Of a DNA stretch of 64,000 nucleotides, positions 15,459-24,400 are shown piece by piece. The DNA comes from Haliscomenobacter sp040401995 (GTDB taxonomy: Bacteria; Bacteroidota; Bacteroidia; Chitinophagales; Saprospiraceae). The notes under the pieces are model-generated. The model had not been told where the DNA came from and ran no database searches. It worked only from the letters and a program-made list of their open reading frames with translations. Made by a program: the position numbers and the translations under genes. Numbering within the stretch: position 1 is the first letter of the stretch; every line of letters starts with the position of its first letter. The stretch lies in assembly GCA_040401995.1 (NCBI GenBank), contig JBBANM010000013.1:1-64000 (forward strand). The letters run 5' to 3'.

Positions 15459-16127
15459 TTACTTCAAATACTGTTGCATAACGCCAGCGTCCTTTTGAAT
15501 CTGATCGACGATGAAATTGTAAGACACCGAAAAATCATTTTTTGTTGACTCAATGTGTTCCGCCGCTGCTTGCAGATCCTGTTGCAGACTGCCAGCTTGT
15601 TGCTTTAGGGCTTCGATCTCCGCTTGCAAAGATTGAATCTGCGCCTCTTTGGTTTTGATGGTCTCCCCCAAATTGGTCAAATCCTGTTTTTTCTGGCCAA
15701 TTTGTTGGCTTTGTTGATTGGCCAATGCTTCGCCAAATTTTTGTTCCTCCTGCTTCAATACATTTAAATAGTACTGCGCCGAGGCAGACAACGAAGCCGC
15801 TGAAGCGCCCATCGTTTTGGCCATAGCAAAGGCCGATTGAAAACGCGTTGCCTCGTCCATCGGCATGTCTTTAAGGGATTGCAGCGAATTGCGAAACTCC
15901 AGGTAATCAAAACCCTCTTGATTGGCCTTTTCAATAGCGCCAAAAAGTACCCCCACAAATTTATCGTTCACCTTGCCACCTGTGCTGCTGCTTGTTGTCC
16001 CTCCGGTATTGGTGGTTGGGGCAGGACGCACTGGAGCATTTGTCACTTTCTCAGTATTAGCGGCCGGTCGGTTTCCCTCCGGTTCAGGGACAATAAATAG
16101 ATCTTTTATGTTTTTTAGAATACTCAT
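15459..16127 (-). CDS. Soluble coiled-coil protein, partner of the 14249 gene
   Basis: A 222-residue protein without known domain. It begins MSILKNIKDLFIVPEPEG and then has a Thr/Ser/Gly-rich linker (about 20-50). A helical region GVLFGAIEKANQEGFDYLEF follows, and a strong coiled coil rich in Gln and Glu (about 125-185) with heptads such as IQSLQAEIEALKQQAGSLQQ. It ends DAGVMQQYLK. Linker and helix layout suggest a scaffolding or filament role. It is the first gene of the pair with the membrane coiled-coil gene. I chose the start at 16127 over an upstream ATG at 16175. Confidence 0.7.
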   Translation of the reverse strand: MSILKNIKDLFIVPEPEGNRPAANTEKVTNAPVRPAPTTNTGGTTSSSTGGKVNDKFVGVLFGAIEKANQEGFDYLEFRNSLQSLKDMPMDEATRFQSAFAMAKTMGASAASLSASAQYYLNVLKQEEQKFGEALANQQSQQIGQKKQDLTNLGETIKTKEAQIQSLQAEIEALKQQAGSLQQDLQAAAEHIESTKNDFSVSYNFIVDQIQKDAGVMQQYLK

Positions 16128-16319
16128 AACGATAATACGCTGAGGGTTAAAAAATCGTTGCCACATTCCGACCAAAAGGCGGGTTTGCTCTACAAAGAAA
16201 ACTAAAAACGGGAAAAAGTCAAAACGAAAGCAGTTGATAGCAAAACTAGAAGCTTTCTCAATTGCGCAAGTAGTGTGGCGGAAAAAGTTTTTAGCGTGCT
16301 ATTTTTTCTATTTTTGCCC

Positions 16320-16527
16320 GGGTGTATTTGGATTTTTAGTTCGCAGGCGAAAATGAGTCAAAATTTGTACCAACAAGGCGCGAAAAACGTGGTACAGTTC
16401 CGATTTTATCGGAAAGAGTGTACCCCCGATTCATCGGGGGCAGGTCAGGACTACAGGAGTATTTTCGTAACGAAGTTGGTGCAAATTTTGGCCATTTGTA
16501 GCGCGAATAAAAAATCCAAATACACCC
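16320..16527. repeat. Palindromic element B (208 bp)
   Basis: Terminal arms start GGGTGTATTTGGATTTTT at 16320 and end with its near complement at 16527. Inside, the minus strand reads GCTACAAATGGCCAAAATTT and CACCAACTTCGTTACGAAAA in order. The same order occurs in element A at 51434-51593, which has different outer arms. Small hairpins CCCCCGATTCATCGGGGG and TTCCGATTTTATCGGAA lie near the centre. It ends 19 bp before the arginine deiminase gene. Confidence 0.8.
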
Positions 16528-16546
16528 TAAATCAACAGCTATCTTT

Positions 16547-17809
16547 ATGCCATCAACGATCCAAGTTTCTTCTGAAATCGGCGCCTTGCGCCGGGTTATT
16601 GTACACCGCCCCGATGAAGGCATCTCACGGGTATCGCCCAAACGCTCCGAAGAATTACTTTTTGACGACATCGTTTTTTTGCCGCAAATGCAGGAAGAAC
16701 ACGACATTTTTACTGATGTTCTCCGCGCTTTTTTAGGCGCTGAACAAGTGCTGGAAACCGAGCAATTGTTGCTGGAAGCATTGGAAGTGCTCAGTCCGCA
16801 AAGTAGAGCTGATTTGATTGCTGAAATTGGAACTTACGAGGAGTTGCCCCATGTTGCTCGCGACATAATGAGCAACTTGGACAACAAAGACCTTGCTAAG
16901 CTACTCATTACCGGCTACTTAGCGCAAGAAGATTACATTTTTTTTGACCCAATTCCCAACTTTATCTTCACCCGCGACATCGCGGTGGTGGTCAATGACC
17001 ATGTGGTGATCACCAAAGCATCTAAAGAAGCCCGTTTTCGGGAAAATTTGTTGACGCAATTTATTTTTGCCACCCATCCTATTTTCACCAACCTGGAAAA
17101 AGAAGGTCACATCATTAACCTCAACGACTTAGATCTTTTCCCCGCTTCTCGGCGCGGCGAATATGTCTCCATCGAAGGCGGCGATATGATGATACTCAAC
17201 AACGATTTTTTGCTGATCGGTTGTAGTGAACGCAGCACCGAGCACGGAATCCACTCCTTGACAAAGGTGTTATTTGAAAAAGGAGTCATCAAAAATGTGG
17301 CGCAGGTCAATATCCCCGACGATCGCTCTTTTATGCACATCGATACGGTTTTTACCCAAATTGACGTCAACCATATTGTTGCCTTCAAACCCTTGGTAGT
17401 GGACGGGATCAGTTCAACGGTGGAAGTGCGAAGACACGATGGTACTAAAGAATTTTATCCCTCCGTGTACGACTTTGTGCGTAAAGAAATCAACCCCAAC
17501 ATGCAATTCATCTATAGCGGCAACGGCGTATCCCCTTACCAAGAGCGGGAACAATGGACCGATGGCTGCAATTTGGTGGCCTTAAAACCCGGCGTAGCGT
17601 TGACCTACGACCGCAATCCGAAAACCGAAGAAGCATTTCGCGAGGCAGGATATACGGTCGTTAAAGCCCGCGATTTTCTCGCTGGTTGGAAAAATGGGCA
17701 GATTGATCCAAAAAAAGTTGAAAAAACCATCATAACCTTACCTTCGAACGAACTTTCACGCGCCAGGGGCGGATCACATTGCATGACCTGTCCGATTGAA
17801 CGATCATAG
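16547..17809 (+). CDS. arcA: Arginine deiminase family protein
   Basis: A 420-residue amidinotransferase-fold enzyme. Known arginine deiminase landmarks are all present: FTRD at 141-144, EGGD with Asp at about 213, HIDT with His at about 264, and the nucleophile Cys at about 412 in RARGGSHCMTCP. It would convert arginine to citrulline and ammonia. The usual partners arcB and arcC are not nearby, so it is not in a standard ADI operon; it may work in arginine or agmatine degradation alone. The thioesterase gene begins 3 bp after its stop, so the two are probably cotranscribed. The start at the ATG gives the normal MPSTIQVSSEIGALRRV N-terminus. Confidence 0.85.
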   Translation: MPSTIQVSSEIGALRRVIVHRPDEGISRVSPKRSEELLFDDIVFLPQMQEEHDIFTDVLRAFLGAEQVLETEQLLLEALEVLSPQSRADLIAEIGTYEELPHVARDIMSNLDNKDLAKLLITGYLAQEDYIFFDPIPNFIFTRDIAVVVNDHVVITKASKEARFRENLLTQFIFATHPIFTNLEKEGHIINLNDLDLFPASRRGEYVSIEGGDMMILNNDFLLIGCSERSTEHGIHSLTKVLFEKGVIKNVAQVNIPDDRSFMHIDTVFTQIDVNHIVAFKPLVVDGISSTVEVRRHDGTKEFYPSVYDFVRKEINPNMQFIYSGNGVSPYQEREQWTDGCNLVALKPGVALTYDRNPKTEEAFREAGYTVVKARDFLAGWKNGQIDPKKVEKTIITLPSNELSRARGGSHCMTCPIERS

Positions 17810-17812
17810 CCT

Positions 17813-18226
17813 ATGTATCAACACGATTTCCATCAACGCGTTCGTTACGGCGAAACCGATCAAATGGGGTACCTGTATTATGGCAATTACGCCCATTATT
17901 ACGAAATTGGCCGGGTGGAAATGCTGCGCTCTTTGGGATTGACCTACAAATCGATGGAAGAAGAGCACGGTATTTTGATGCCCGTGATGTCGTTGCAGAT
18001 GCGTTTTGTTCGTCCCGCTTATTATGATGAGTTGTTGACGATCCGAACGGCGCTGCGCAAATTGCCTGATCAGTTCATCACTTTTTATGTGGAGATTTTT
18101 AACGAAAAAAATAAATTGGTCAACGGCGGCAGTGTAAAATTGTGTTTTGTTGACAAAAGCAGCAATAAAACCATTGCCGCACCTAGCTATCTACTGGACA
18201 AATTAAAGCCCTACTTTACAGAATGA
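17813..18226 (+). CDS. Acyl-CoA thioesterase, YbgC/4-hydroxybenzoyl-CoA type
   Basis: A 137-residue hot-dog-fold thioesterase. The VRYGETDQMGYLYYGNY motif holds the catalytic Asp (about 16), and the helix EIGRVEMLRSLGL and the strand VMSLQMRFVRPAYYDE follow, as in YbgC proteins. The family hydrolyses acyl-CoA thioesters. The start ATG is 3 bp after the arginine deiminase stop, and the stop overlaps the next gene's ATG by 4 bp, so this is a translational unit with the YihY gene. Confidence 0.9.
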   Translation: MYQHDFHQRVRYGETDQMGYLYYGNYAHYYEIGRVEMLRSLGLTYKSMEEEHGILMPVMSLQMRFVRPAYYDELLTIRTALRKLPDQFITFYVEIFNEKNKLVNGGSVKLCFVDKSSNKTIAAPSYLLDKLKPYFTE

Positions 18227-19257
18227 AAAAAACGTGGTGGCGCTATCTAAATTTTATGCTTTGGCAACGGTGGTTTCAGCGCCAGCCGCGGTCGAAGCGT
18301 TTTTTGCAATGGGCTAAAACCAAATCACTTCCTGGTTTTTTTGGCGTACCTATTTATGATGTGGCTTGGTTTTTTTACCGCGAATTGCAAAAACAAGACC
18401 TTTTTGTACGCGCCAACGCAATTGCTTTTAGTTTCTTTTTGTCTTTGTTCCCTACTATCATCGCCCTTTTTACCTTGATTCCCGTTTTCAAAGTACTGTT
18501 TTTGGATTATCTACCTGGCGGCAACAATTTTGATGTTTTGCTGCAATCGGAAATCAAAAAAATCATGCCGGGGATGGCGGGAGATCGTTTGTTTTTTTTC
18601 GTGGAAGACATTACCAGCAACCCGCGCATTGGCCTTTTGTCGTTGGGTTTTTTATTCGCTATCTATTTTGGTTCCAACGGTATGTTGTCCTTAATGCGTA
18701 GTTTTGACAAAACCTATCCGGAAGCCTTTAAAAAGCGCGGAAGTTGGCTAAAACGCTGGATTGCCATCTGGTTAACGATTATGCTCACCAGTTTTGTGGT
18801 AGTATCCATTGTATTGATCATTTTAGGGCAATCGATCATCCAAAGTTTGTCGGACTGGTTGAACTTAAGTAGCATTACTTGGTTTTTTCTAGGTTTGCTG
18901 CGTTGGATAGTAATCATCTCGCTGTATTACGTTTCCATCACAATGACCTATCGACATGGCGCGGCGTTGATCCGAAAATTTAGATTTTTCACCCCTGGGG
19001 CAGCGTTGGCATCGCTTTTAAGCCTCTTGTCGTCGGTAGGTTTTTCCTTTTACGTAGACAGTTTCAACAATTACAACCGTTTTTATGGTTCTATTGGGGC
19101 AATTGTGGTGCTCATGTTGTGGATTCAAATGAATTCGATGTGGTTGTTGATCGGCTACGAACTCAACGCCAGCATTGCCGTAAACCGCAGCATGCGGATT
19201 AGAATTTTGGAAAAAGGGGGCCATTTGCCCTTAGAACACGACAACGAAGCGCATTGA
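18223..19257 (+). CDS. YihY/BrkB-family membrane protein
   Basis: A 344-residue integral membrane protein. It has six hydrophobic segments and the family motifs RANAIAFSFFLSLFPTIIAL near residue 70, RWIVIISLYYVSITMTYRHG, and a closing IVVLMLWIQMNSMWLLIGYE segment that is diagnostic of YihY/virulence-factor BrkB. The function is not firmly established; it is not RNase BN. The ATG overlaps the thioesterase stop (ATGA), and its own stop lies 23 bp before the PorV/PorQ start, so the cluster is continuous. Confidence 0.9.
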   Translation: MKKTWWRYLNFMLWQRWFQRQPRSKRFLQWAKTKSLPGFFGVPIYDVAWFFYRELQKQDLFVRANAIAFSFFLSLFPTIIALFTLIPVFKVLFLDYLPGGNNFDVLLQSEIKKIMPGMAGDRLFFFVEDITSNPRIGLLSLGFLFAIYFGSNGMLSLMRSFDKTYPEAFKKRGSWLKRWIAIWLTIMLTSFVVVSIVLIILGQSIIQSLSDWLNLSSITWFFLGLLRWIVIISLYYVSITMTYRHGAALIRKFRFFTPGAALASLLSLLSSVGFSFYVDSFNNYNRFYGSIGAIVVLMLWIQMNSMWLLIGYELNASIAVNRSMRIRILEKGGHLPLEHDNEAH

Positions 19258-19280
19258 TTCAACCGAAAAACGCTCAGTTC

Positions 19281-20366
19281 ATGCGGATTTATATCCTAGT
19301 TTTGGTAGGTTTAGTTGGAAGTTTTGAAGCACAAGCTCAAAAATACAGCAATGAATTTTTATCCATTGGCGTAGGCGCACGGGCGCAAGCGCTAGGGACG
19401 GCAGTCGTTGCTGGCGTCGACGATGTGATGGCGGGTGTTTGGAACCCTGCTGGATTGGCCGCTGCTCCCCGTTTTGATGGCATGCAAATCGCCGCCATGC
19501 ACTCGGAATGGTTTGGCGGCGTAGGGCGTTTTGATTATCTGGCCGCCACACTGCCCATGAGCAATGAAAATAGACGGCTGGCAATTTCAGCCATTCGTTT
19601 TGGTATTGACAAAATACCCAATACCCTTTCGCTGTACGGCGCCGATGGTACCGTCAACTTTGACAACTTAAAGGAGTTTTCGGCTGCAGATTATGCGTTT
19701 ATTTTAAGTTATGCCCAGCGTGGATCGGCTTCCAAACCCAGTAATTTTACTTATGGCGGCAACATCAAAGTCATTTATCGCCGCATTGGCTCCTTCGCCA
19801 ATTCCTGGGGTTTTGGTATCGACGGCGGGGTGCAATACCGCAAAGGTAATTTGCGCTTGGGCTTGATGGCCAAAGACATTACTACTTCTTTCAACGCCTG
19901 GTCGTTCAATTTTACCGAGGCCGAGAAGGCTACACTCCAACTGACCAACAACAGTGTGCCCATCAACAGCATAGAGATTACCAAACCACAACTGATATTG
20001 GGTATTGGTTATCGTTTTCAGTACCGAAAAATTGGGTTTTCGCCAGAGGTCAACTTCATTGCTACAACTGATGGCAAACGCAACACCCTGGTTTCCAGCG
20101 CGCCGTTTAGTCTTGATCCAGCGGCGGGTTTGGAAATGGATTACAATCGGGTGTTATTTTTCCGATTGGGCGTCAATCAATTCCAGCGACTAACCAATTT
20201 TGGCGGGCAAAATGTGCTTTCACCACGCCCTAGTCTGGGTATAGGATTTAAAATTTCTGCCCTCCAGATCGATTATGCTTTTACTGATTTGGCCTCGGAT
20301 AATAGCGCTTATTCGCACATCATCTCGCTGCAACTGAATTTAAAAAAGAAAAAAACCGGGTTATGA
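19281..20366 (+). CDS. PorV/PorQ-family outer-membrane protein
   Basis: A 361-residue β-barrel protein. A signal peptide (MRIYILVLVGLVGSFEAQAQ) is followed by the family N-terminus KYSNEFLSIGVGARAQALG and VWNPAGLA, hallmarks of the PorV/PorQ family, which in type IX secretion systems carry substrates or link the machinery. The paralogue group is large, so the exact role is uncertain; it could be PorQ-like rather than PorV. The end FTDLASDNSAYSHIISLQLN fits a final barrel strand. It is the last gene of a run that starts with arcA. The start at 19281 was chosen for the signal peptide. Confidence 0.85.
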   Translation: MRIYILVLVGLVGSFEAQAQKYSNEFLSIGVGARAQALGTAVVAGVDDVMAGVWNPAGLAAAPRFDGMQIAAMHSEWFGGVGRFDYLAATLPMSNENRRLAISAIRFGIDKIPNTLSLYGADGTVNFDNLKEFSAADYAFILSYAQRGSASKPSNFTYGGNIKVIYRRIGSFANSWGFGIDGGVQYRKGNLRLGLMAKDITTSFNAWSFNFTEAEKATLQLTNNSVPINSIEITKPQLILGIGYRFQYRKIGFSPEVNFIATTDGKRNTLVSSAPFSLDPAAGLEMDYNRVLFFRLGVNQFQRLTNFGGQNVLSPRPSLGIGFKISALQIDYAFTDLASDNSAYSHIISLQLNLKKKKTGL

Positions 20367-20426
20367 CGGGCAGTGGTCAGAAATCTTTTTTTGTAAAATG
20401 ATCCATGTTAAACTGAACCCAAGCCC

Positions 20427-20458
20427 TTGCAAGTTTGAAAAAAGATTCTCTATATTTG
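20427..20458 (+). promoter_or_regulatory. Promoter of the candidate ncRNA
   Basis: TATATTTG at 20451-20458 matches the Bacteroidota -7 consensus TAnnTTTG exactly. A TTG at 20427-20429 lies 21 bases upstream, in the range of the -33 element. The predicted transcription start is near 20465. Confidence 0.6.
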
Positions 20459-20464
20459 CTCACC

Positions 20465-20660
20465 ACAAAGGCATCACAAAGTTTTGACTCTACAATTCAA
20501 ACATATTAGAGTTAGACTTGGCATAACTAGGGCGGGCCTCAAACCCTTTGACTTGTCAGGGTTCTCTTCGGAGACAAGGGGATTACCGAACCATGCTAGC
20601 GGCTTTATACCTGTTCTTCAGAGGGTCCAAAACTACCCTGGTGTTTGTGTGTTTTTTTTC
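20465..20660 (+). ncRNA. Candidate structured small RNA, possibly 6S-like
   Basis: A ~195-base transcript is expected from a perfect -7 box to a T-run (20652-20659). No reasonable protein is encoded. Ends can pair (CACAAA near 20467-20472 with TTTGTG near 20644-20649), TTGGCAT pairs with ATGCTAG further in, and a central hairpin CTTGTC/GACAAG encloses TTCTCTTCGGA. A long rod with an apical hairpin resembles 6S RNA, which controls RNA polymerase in stationary phase, but I have no alignment to show it. It lies between the PorV-like gene and the LON-domain gene. Confidence 0.55.
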
Positions 20661-20718
20661 TTTAAAAGCTTGTCCAGAATTCTGATTCGAGATACACATC
20701 TAAAATCCTGAAAAAGCT

Positions 20719-21357
20719 CTAAAAATTTGGTGGGATAATATTTTTGAAATGCCCATTCATCAAAGCGCGTTCGCGCAAATTGTTCATTTCCCGCACCATG
20801 GGGGTGAATTTTTCAAAATGAGCCAATAAATACGTTTGTCGTTCGCGCTCCATCGGGATGCACAGCAAATCATATTCCTGCTGAACCGATAAGCCTGCAT
20901 AATGGCCTATGTCAAAACTGTTGAAATGCATCGCTCCAGCCGGTAGTTCCTTATCGATGTTCAACAGCACAAAAAGCTCCTCTAAATATTCCAGAATTTT
21001 TTCGTTGAGCAACAAATCCGACTCTTCATCCAAAGGAATGCGTTGAATAGACGCTCCCGAATACAATTTCCCCGGCGCCTCGTTGTAAAATTGTCGGATC
21101 GCATAGGGCGCTATCCCTTCGGTTTTTATGTCCATTTCCCCGCTGGGATAGATTTTTTCAATCTTCAATAGCTTTAATTCTGTCCCAACACGTTGCACAC
21201 TGCTGTTGATGTAGGCGGGTATGCCGAAGGTGACGCCCTCATCGGCACATTCCTGAACCAATTGCCGATAACGGGGTTCAAAAATATGTAGGTTGAGTTT
21301 TTCGTTAGGGAAAACAACCAATTGCAGGGGGAACTGTGGCAAAAAATCAGCTGGCAT
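20719..21357 (-). CDS. LON N-terminal substrate-binding domain protein
   Basis: A 212-residue stand-alone LON substrate-binding domain, without protease or ATPase. Landmarks are FPLQLVVFPNEKLNLHIFEPRYR at the N-terminus, VTFGIPAYI, and the VGTELKLLKIEKIYPSGEMD strand set. Family members bind or regulate proteins by unknown means. The gene stands alone, opposite to its neighbours. Confidence 0.88.
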   Translation of the reverse strand: MPADFLPQFPLQLVVFPNEKLNLHIFEPRYRQLVQECADEGVTFGIPAYINSSVQRVGTELKLLKIEKIYPSGEMDIKTEGIAPYAIRQFYNEAPGKLYSGASIQRIPLDEESDLLLNEKILEYLEELFVLLNIDKELPAGAMHFNSFDIGHYAGLSVQQEYDLLCIPMERERQTYLLAHFEKFTPMVREMNNLRERALMNGHFKNIIPPNF

Positions 21358-21493
21358 AGTAAAACCCGAGGGTATTTTATTTATGATTGTAAAAAAGATA
21401 GCAACTAATTGGAGTTGACTTCGTAATAATTAGTAATTTGAACAAGGATTTCAACAGTTGGTTGAAAAAGTCCTTCAATTCTCTTCCAAAAAC

Positions 21494-24400
21494 ATGCAGT
21501 TCATGAACGTCTTAACCCTAAACCGACGCGCCATCAGCGCTTTTTCATTCCTCTTTCTTTTGCTGTTTTTGTCCGCCTGTGGTCATAAAAACAAAGAAGT
21601 CAGCACCCTGACTAAGGTCAATCCTTTTGTTTATGCCTACACATCAGGTGTTATTTCCAAAGCAGCACCAATCCGTGTACGTTTTGCAACCAACGCAGCA
21701 CCCAGCGGTAGCATTGGCAAATCAGCGGATGATGTGATTTCCTTTTCGCCGTCAATTCCTGGTGTAGCGAAATGGGAAGATGCGCGCACCCTCAAATTCC
21801 AACCCAACCAGGATTTGGAATCGGGTACCACCTACAAGGCCAATCTGCGCGTCAACTCCATCATCAAAGATGCCAAAGGCGAAGATGCTAATTTTGCTTT
21901 TCAATTCCACACCCGTGACCAATATTTTCAGGTGGACTTGGATGGCATGCGCCCGGTCAGCAACAGTGATTTATCCAAACAGGTGGTTAAAGGTACGGTT
22001 TACACCGCAGACGTAGCGCCTTCCGAAGCGGTGGAAAAAACCGTAAGCGCTTCGCAAAACAACCAATCGCTAACAGTGACTTGGGAACATTCCAACGACC
22101 GCCTGGTGCACTTTTTTACCGTAAAATCGGTGAGTCGCGCCCGCGGGAGCGATTCCAAGGTAGAGCTAAGCTACAATGGCAAACCGCTAGAAGCCAAAAA
22201 CGACAACAAAAAGTCGGAATCTTATGCCATCCCCGCCTTAGAGAAATTTGTAGTGATGGATGCCAAAGCAGTGCAAAATGGCGAACCGTATATTCAAGTC
22301 CTGTTCTCAGATCCCATCAACAAAAATCAAGACCTCAATGGCTTGTTTCAGTTGAGCGATTTTGCAGGCACCCTGAAATACATCATTGAAGACAACACCG
22401 TACGGATTTACCCCGATCAAACCTTAAAAGGGCAATACCGCTTAAGTGTCAATCAAAGTGTTGCCAACATCAACAACAAAAAACTTAATGGCCCTGCAGA
22501 ATGGGATGTAACGTTTGAAGACACCAAACCACAAGTTCGCTTGGTAGGCGATGGGGTTATTCTTCCCAATTCCGATGGTTTGCTTTTTCCATTTGAAGCT
22601 GTTGGTTTGCAATCGGTAGACATCGAGATCTTCAAAATATTCAATTCCAATATTTTACAGTTTTTGCAAGACAATCCGCTCGATGGCAACTACGAGTTGG
22701 TGAAAGTAGGTCGGGTGGTTCTCCAAAAAAAGTTTGACCTTCAAACCCTCAGCCCTACCGCAAAATCGGGTGCTTGGTCGCGCTACGCCGTTGATTTGAG
22801 TCAACTGATTAAACAAGACGAACAGGCCATTTATCAAGTCCGCATTGGTTTCCGCTCAGAATATGCCGCGATGGGTTGTATGAAAGCTGCCAATAGCGAC
22901 AATGGCCTAAGTGCTGATCCTTTCACAAATCCTGATGCCGATAGCGAAGATGAAGTAGCCAGCATCATGGATTACTACTATGGTCCGGATGGCTATTCTG
23001 AAGACTACGACTACGATAAAAGAGAAGATCCTTGCTCTAAAGAATACTACAACTCCGATCGTTTTGTACAGCGCAACGTCATTTCTTCCAATCTAGGGTT
23101 GATTGCCAAAAAAGGCGGCAGTAGCGATGTGATGGTGGTGGTAACCGATCTGCGTACTACCGAATCCATCAGCGGAGCGGCAGTGGAAATTTTTGATTAC
23201 CAACAACAATCGATCGGCAAAGGCAGTAGCGACGGCGACGGTATTGCCATGATTAAAACCAATGGCAAACCCTACGTAGCCATTGTCAAACAAGGCAATC
23301 AAAGAGGTTATATTCGCTTGGCAGATGGAGACGCGCAATCGGTTAGCCGTTTTGACGTGTCTGGCGCAGTTACGCAAAAAGGATTAAAAGGCTTGTTGTA
23401 CGCCGAGCGTGGCGTGTGGCGACCCGGAGATTCCATTTACCTCAATTTCTTACTCGACGACCGCGACAAACGTTTACCCGATAATTACCCCATCAGTATT
23501 GAAGTGTATGATGCTCGTGGTCAGCTGCGGGAGCGCAGAACCTCTTCTCGCGAAGTGGGCGGCATTTATCCCTTGCCAATCAGCACAAAGGCGGATGATC
23601 CTACCGGCAATTGGCGGGTGAAGGTAAAAGCGGGCGGCGCTTCGTTTGAGCGTTTATTAAAAATTGAAACCGTAAAACCCAATCGCTTAAAAATCGACCT
23701 CGATTTTGGCGGCGAAACTTTAACCAGTGACAATGATCCGCTCAATGCGGTTTTGCAATCGGATTGGTTGACGGGGAGCCCAGCTAGTGGTTTGCGAGCC
23801 GTAGTGGAAGTACAATTGCGTTCCAGTACCACGCAATTCTCCAAATACCCAACTTTTGAATTTGACGATCCAACCCGCAAACTGGAAAGTACTGAAGCAC
23901 GCGTGCTTTTTGACGGCAATCTCGACGACAGCGGTAAAGCTACTGTTCGTGGTAATTTGCTGAACAATCAGGAAGCGCCAGGCATGCTTTCCGCGTCGTT
24001 CCGGACCCGCGTATTTGAGCGCGGCGGCGATTTTTCAACCGACAATCAAACAATTGCCTATTCGCCATTCAAGGCCTATGCCGGTATTGAGATCCCCATC
24101 AACAAATATGGCGAACCCCGCGTTGAAGTGGGTAAAACTGGCGCCATTCGTTTGGTTTCCGTGGATGCGCAAGGGCGTCCGCAAGCGGGACGTAAGCTTT
24201 CGGCCAGTTTGTACAGTGTGGATTGGCGCTGGTGGTGGGATCAAGGCGACGACAATGTAGCGCAATACAACACCAATACCGGGCTAACAGCACTACAAAA
24301 CGAAAACCTGACCACCAACTCCCGTGGTGAAACAACCTGGAAAGTTACCCCCAACAAATGGGGTCGTTACCTCATTCGTGTAACCGATGAAAATAGCGGT

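Noticed and set aside
16547..17809. Full arginine deiminase operon
   Set aside because: arcB, arcC and an adjacent arcD-type exchanger are not encoded near this gene; the amino-acid permease at 50093 is unlinked.
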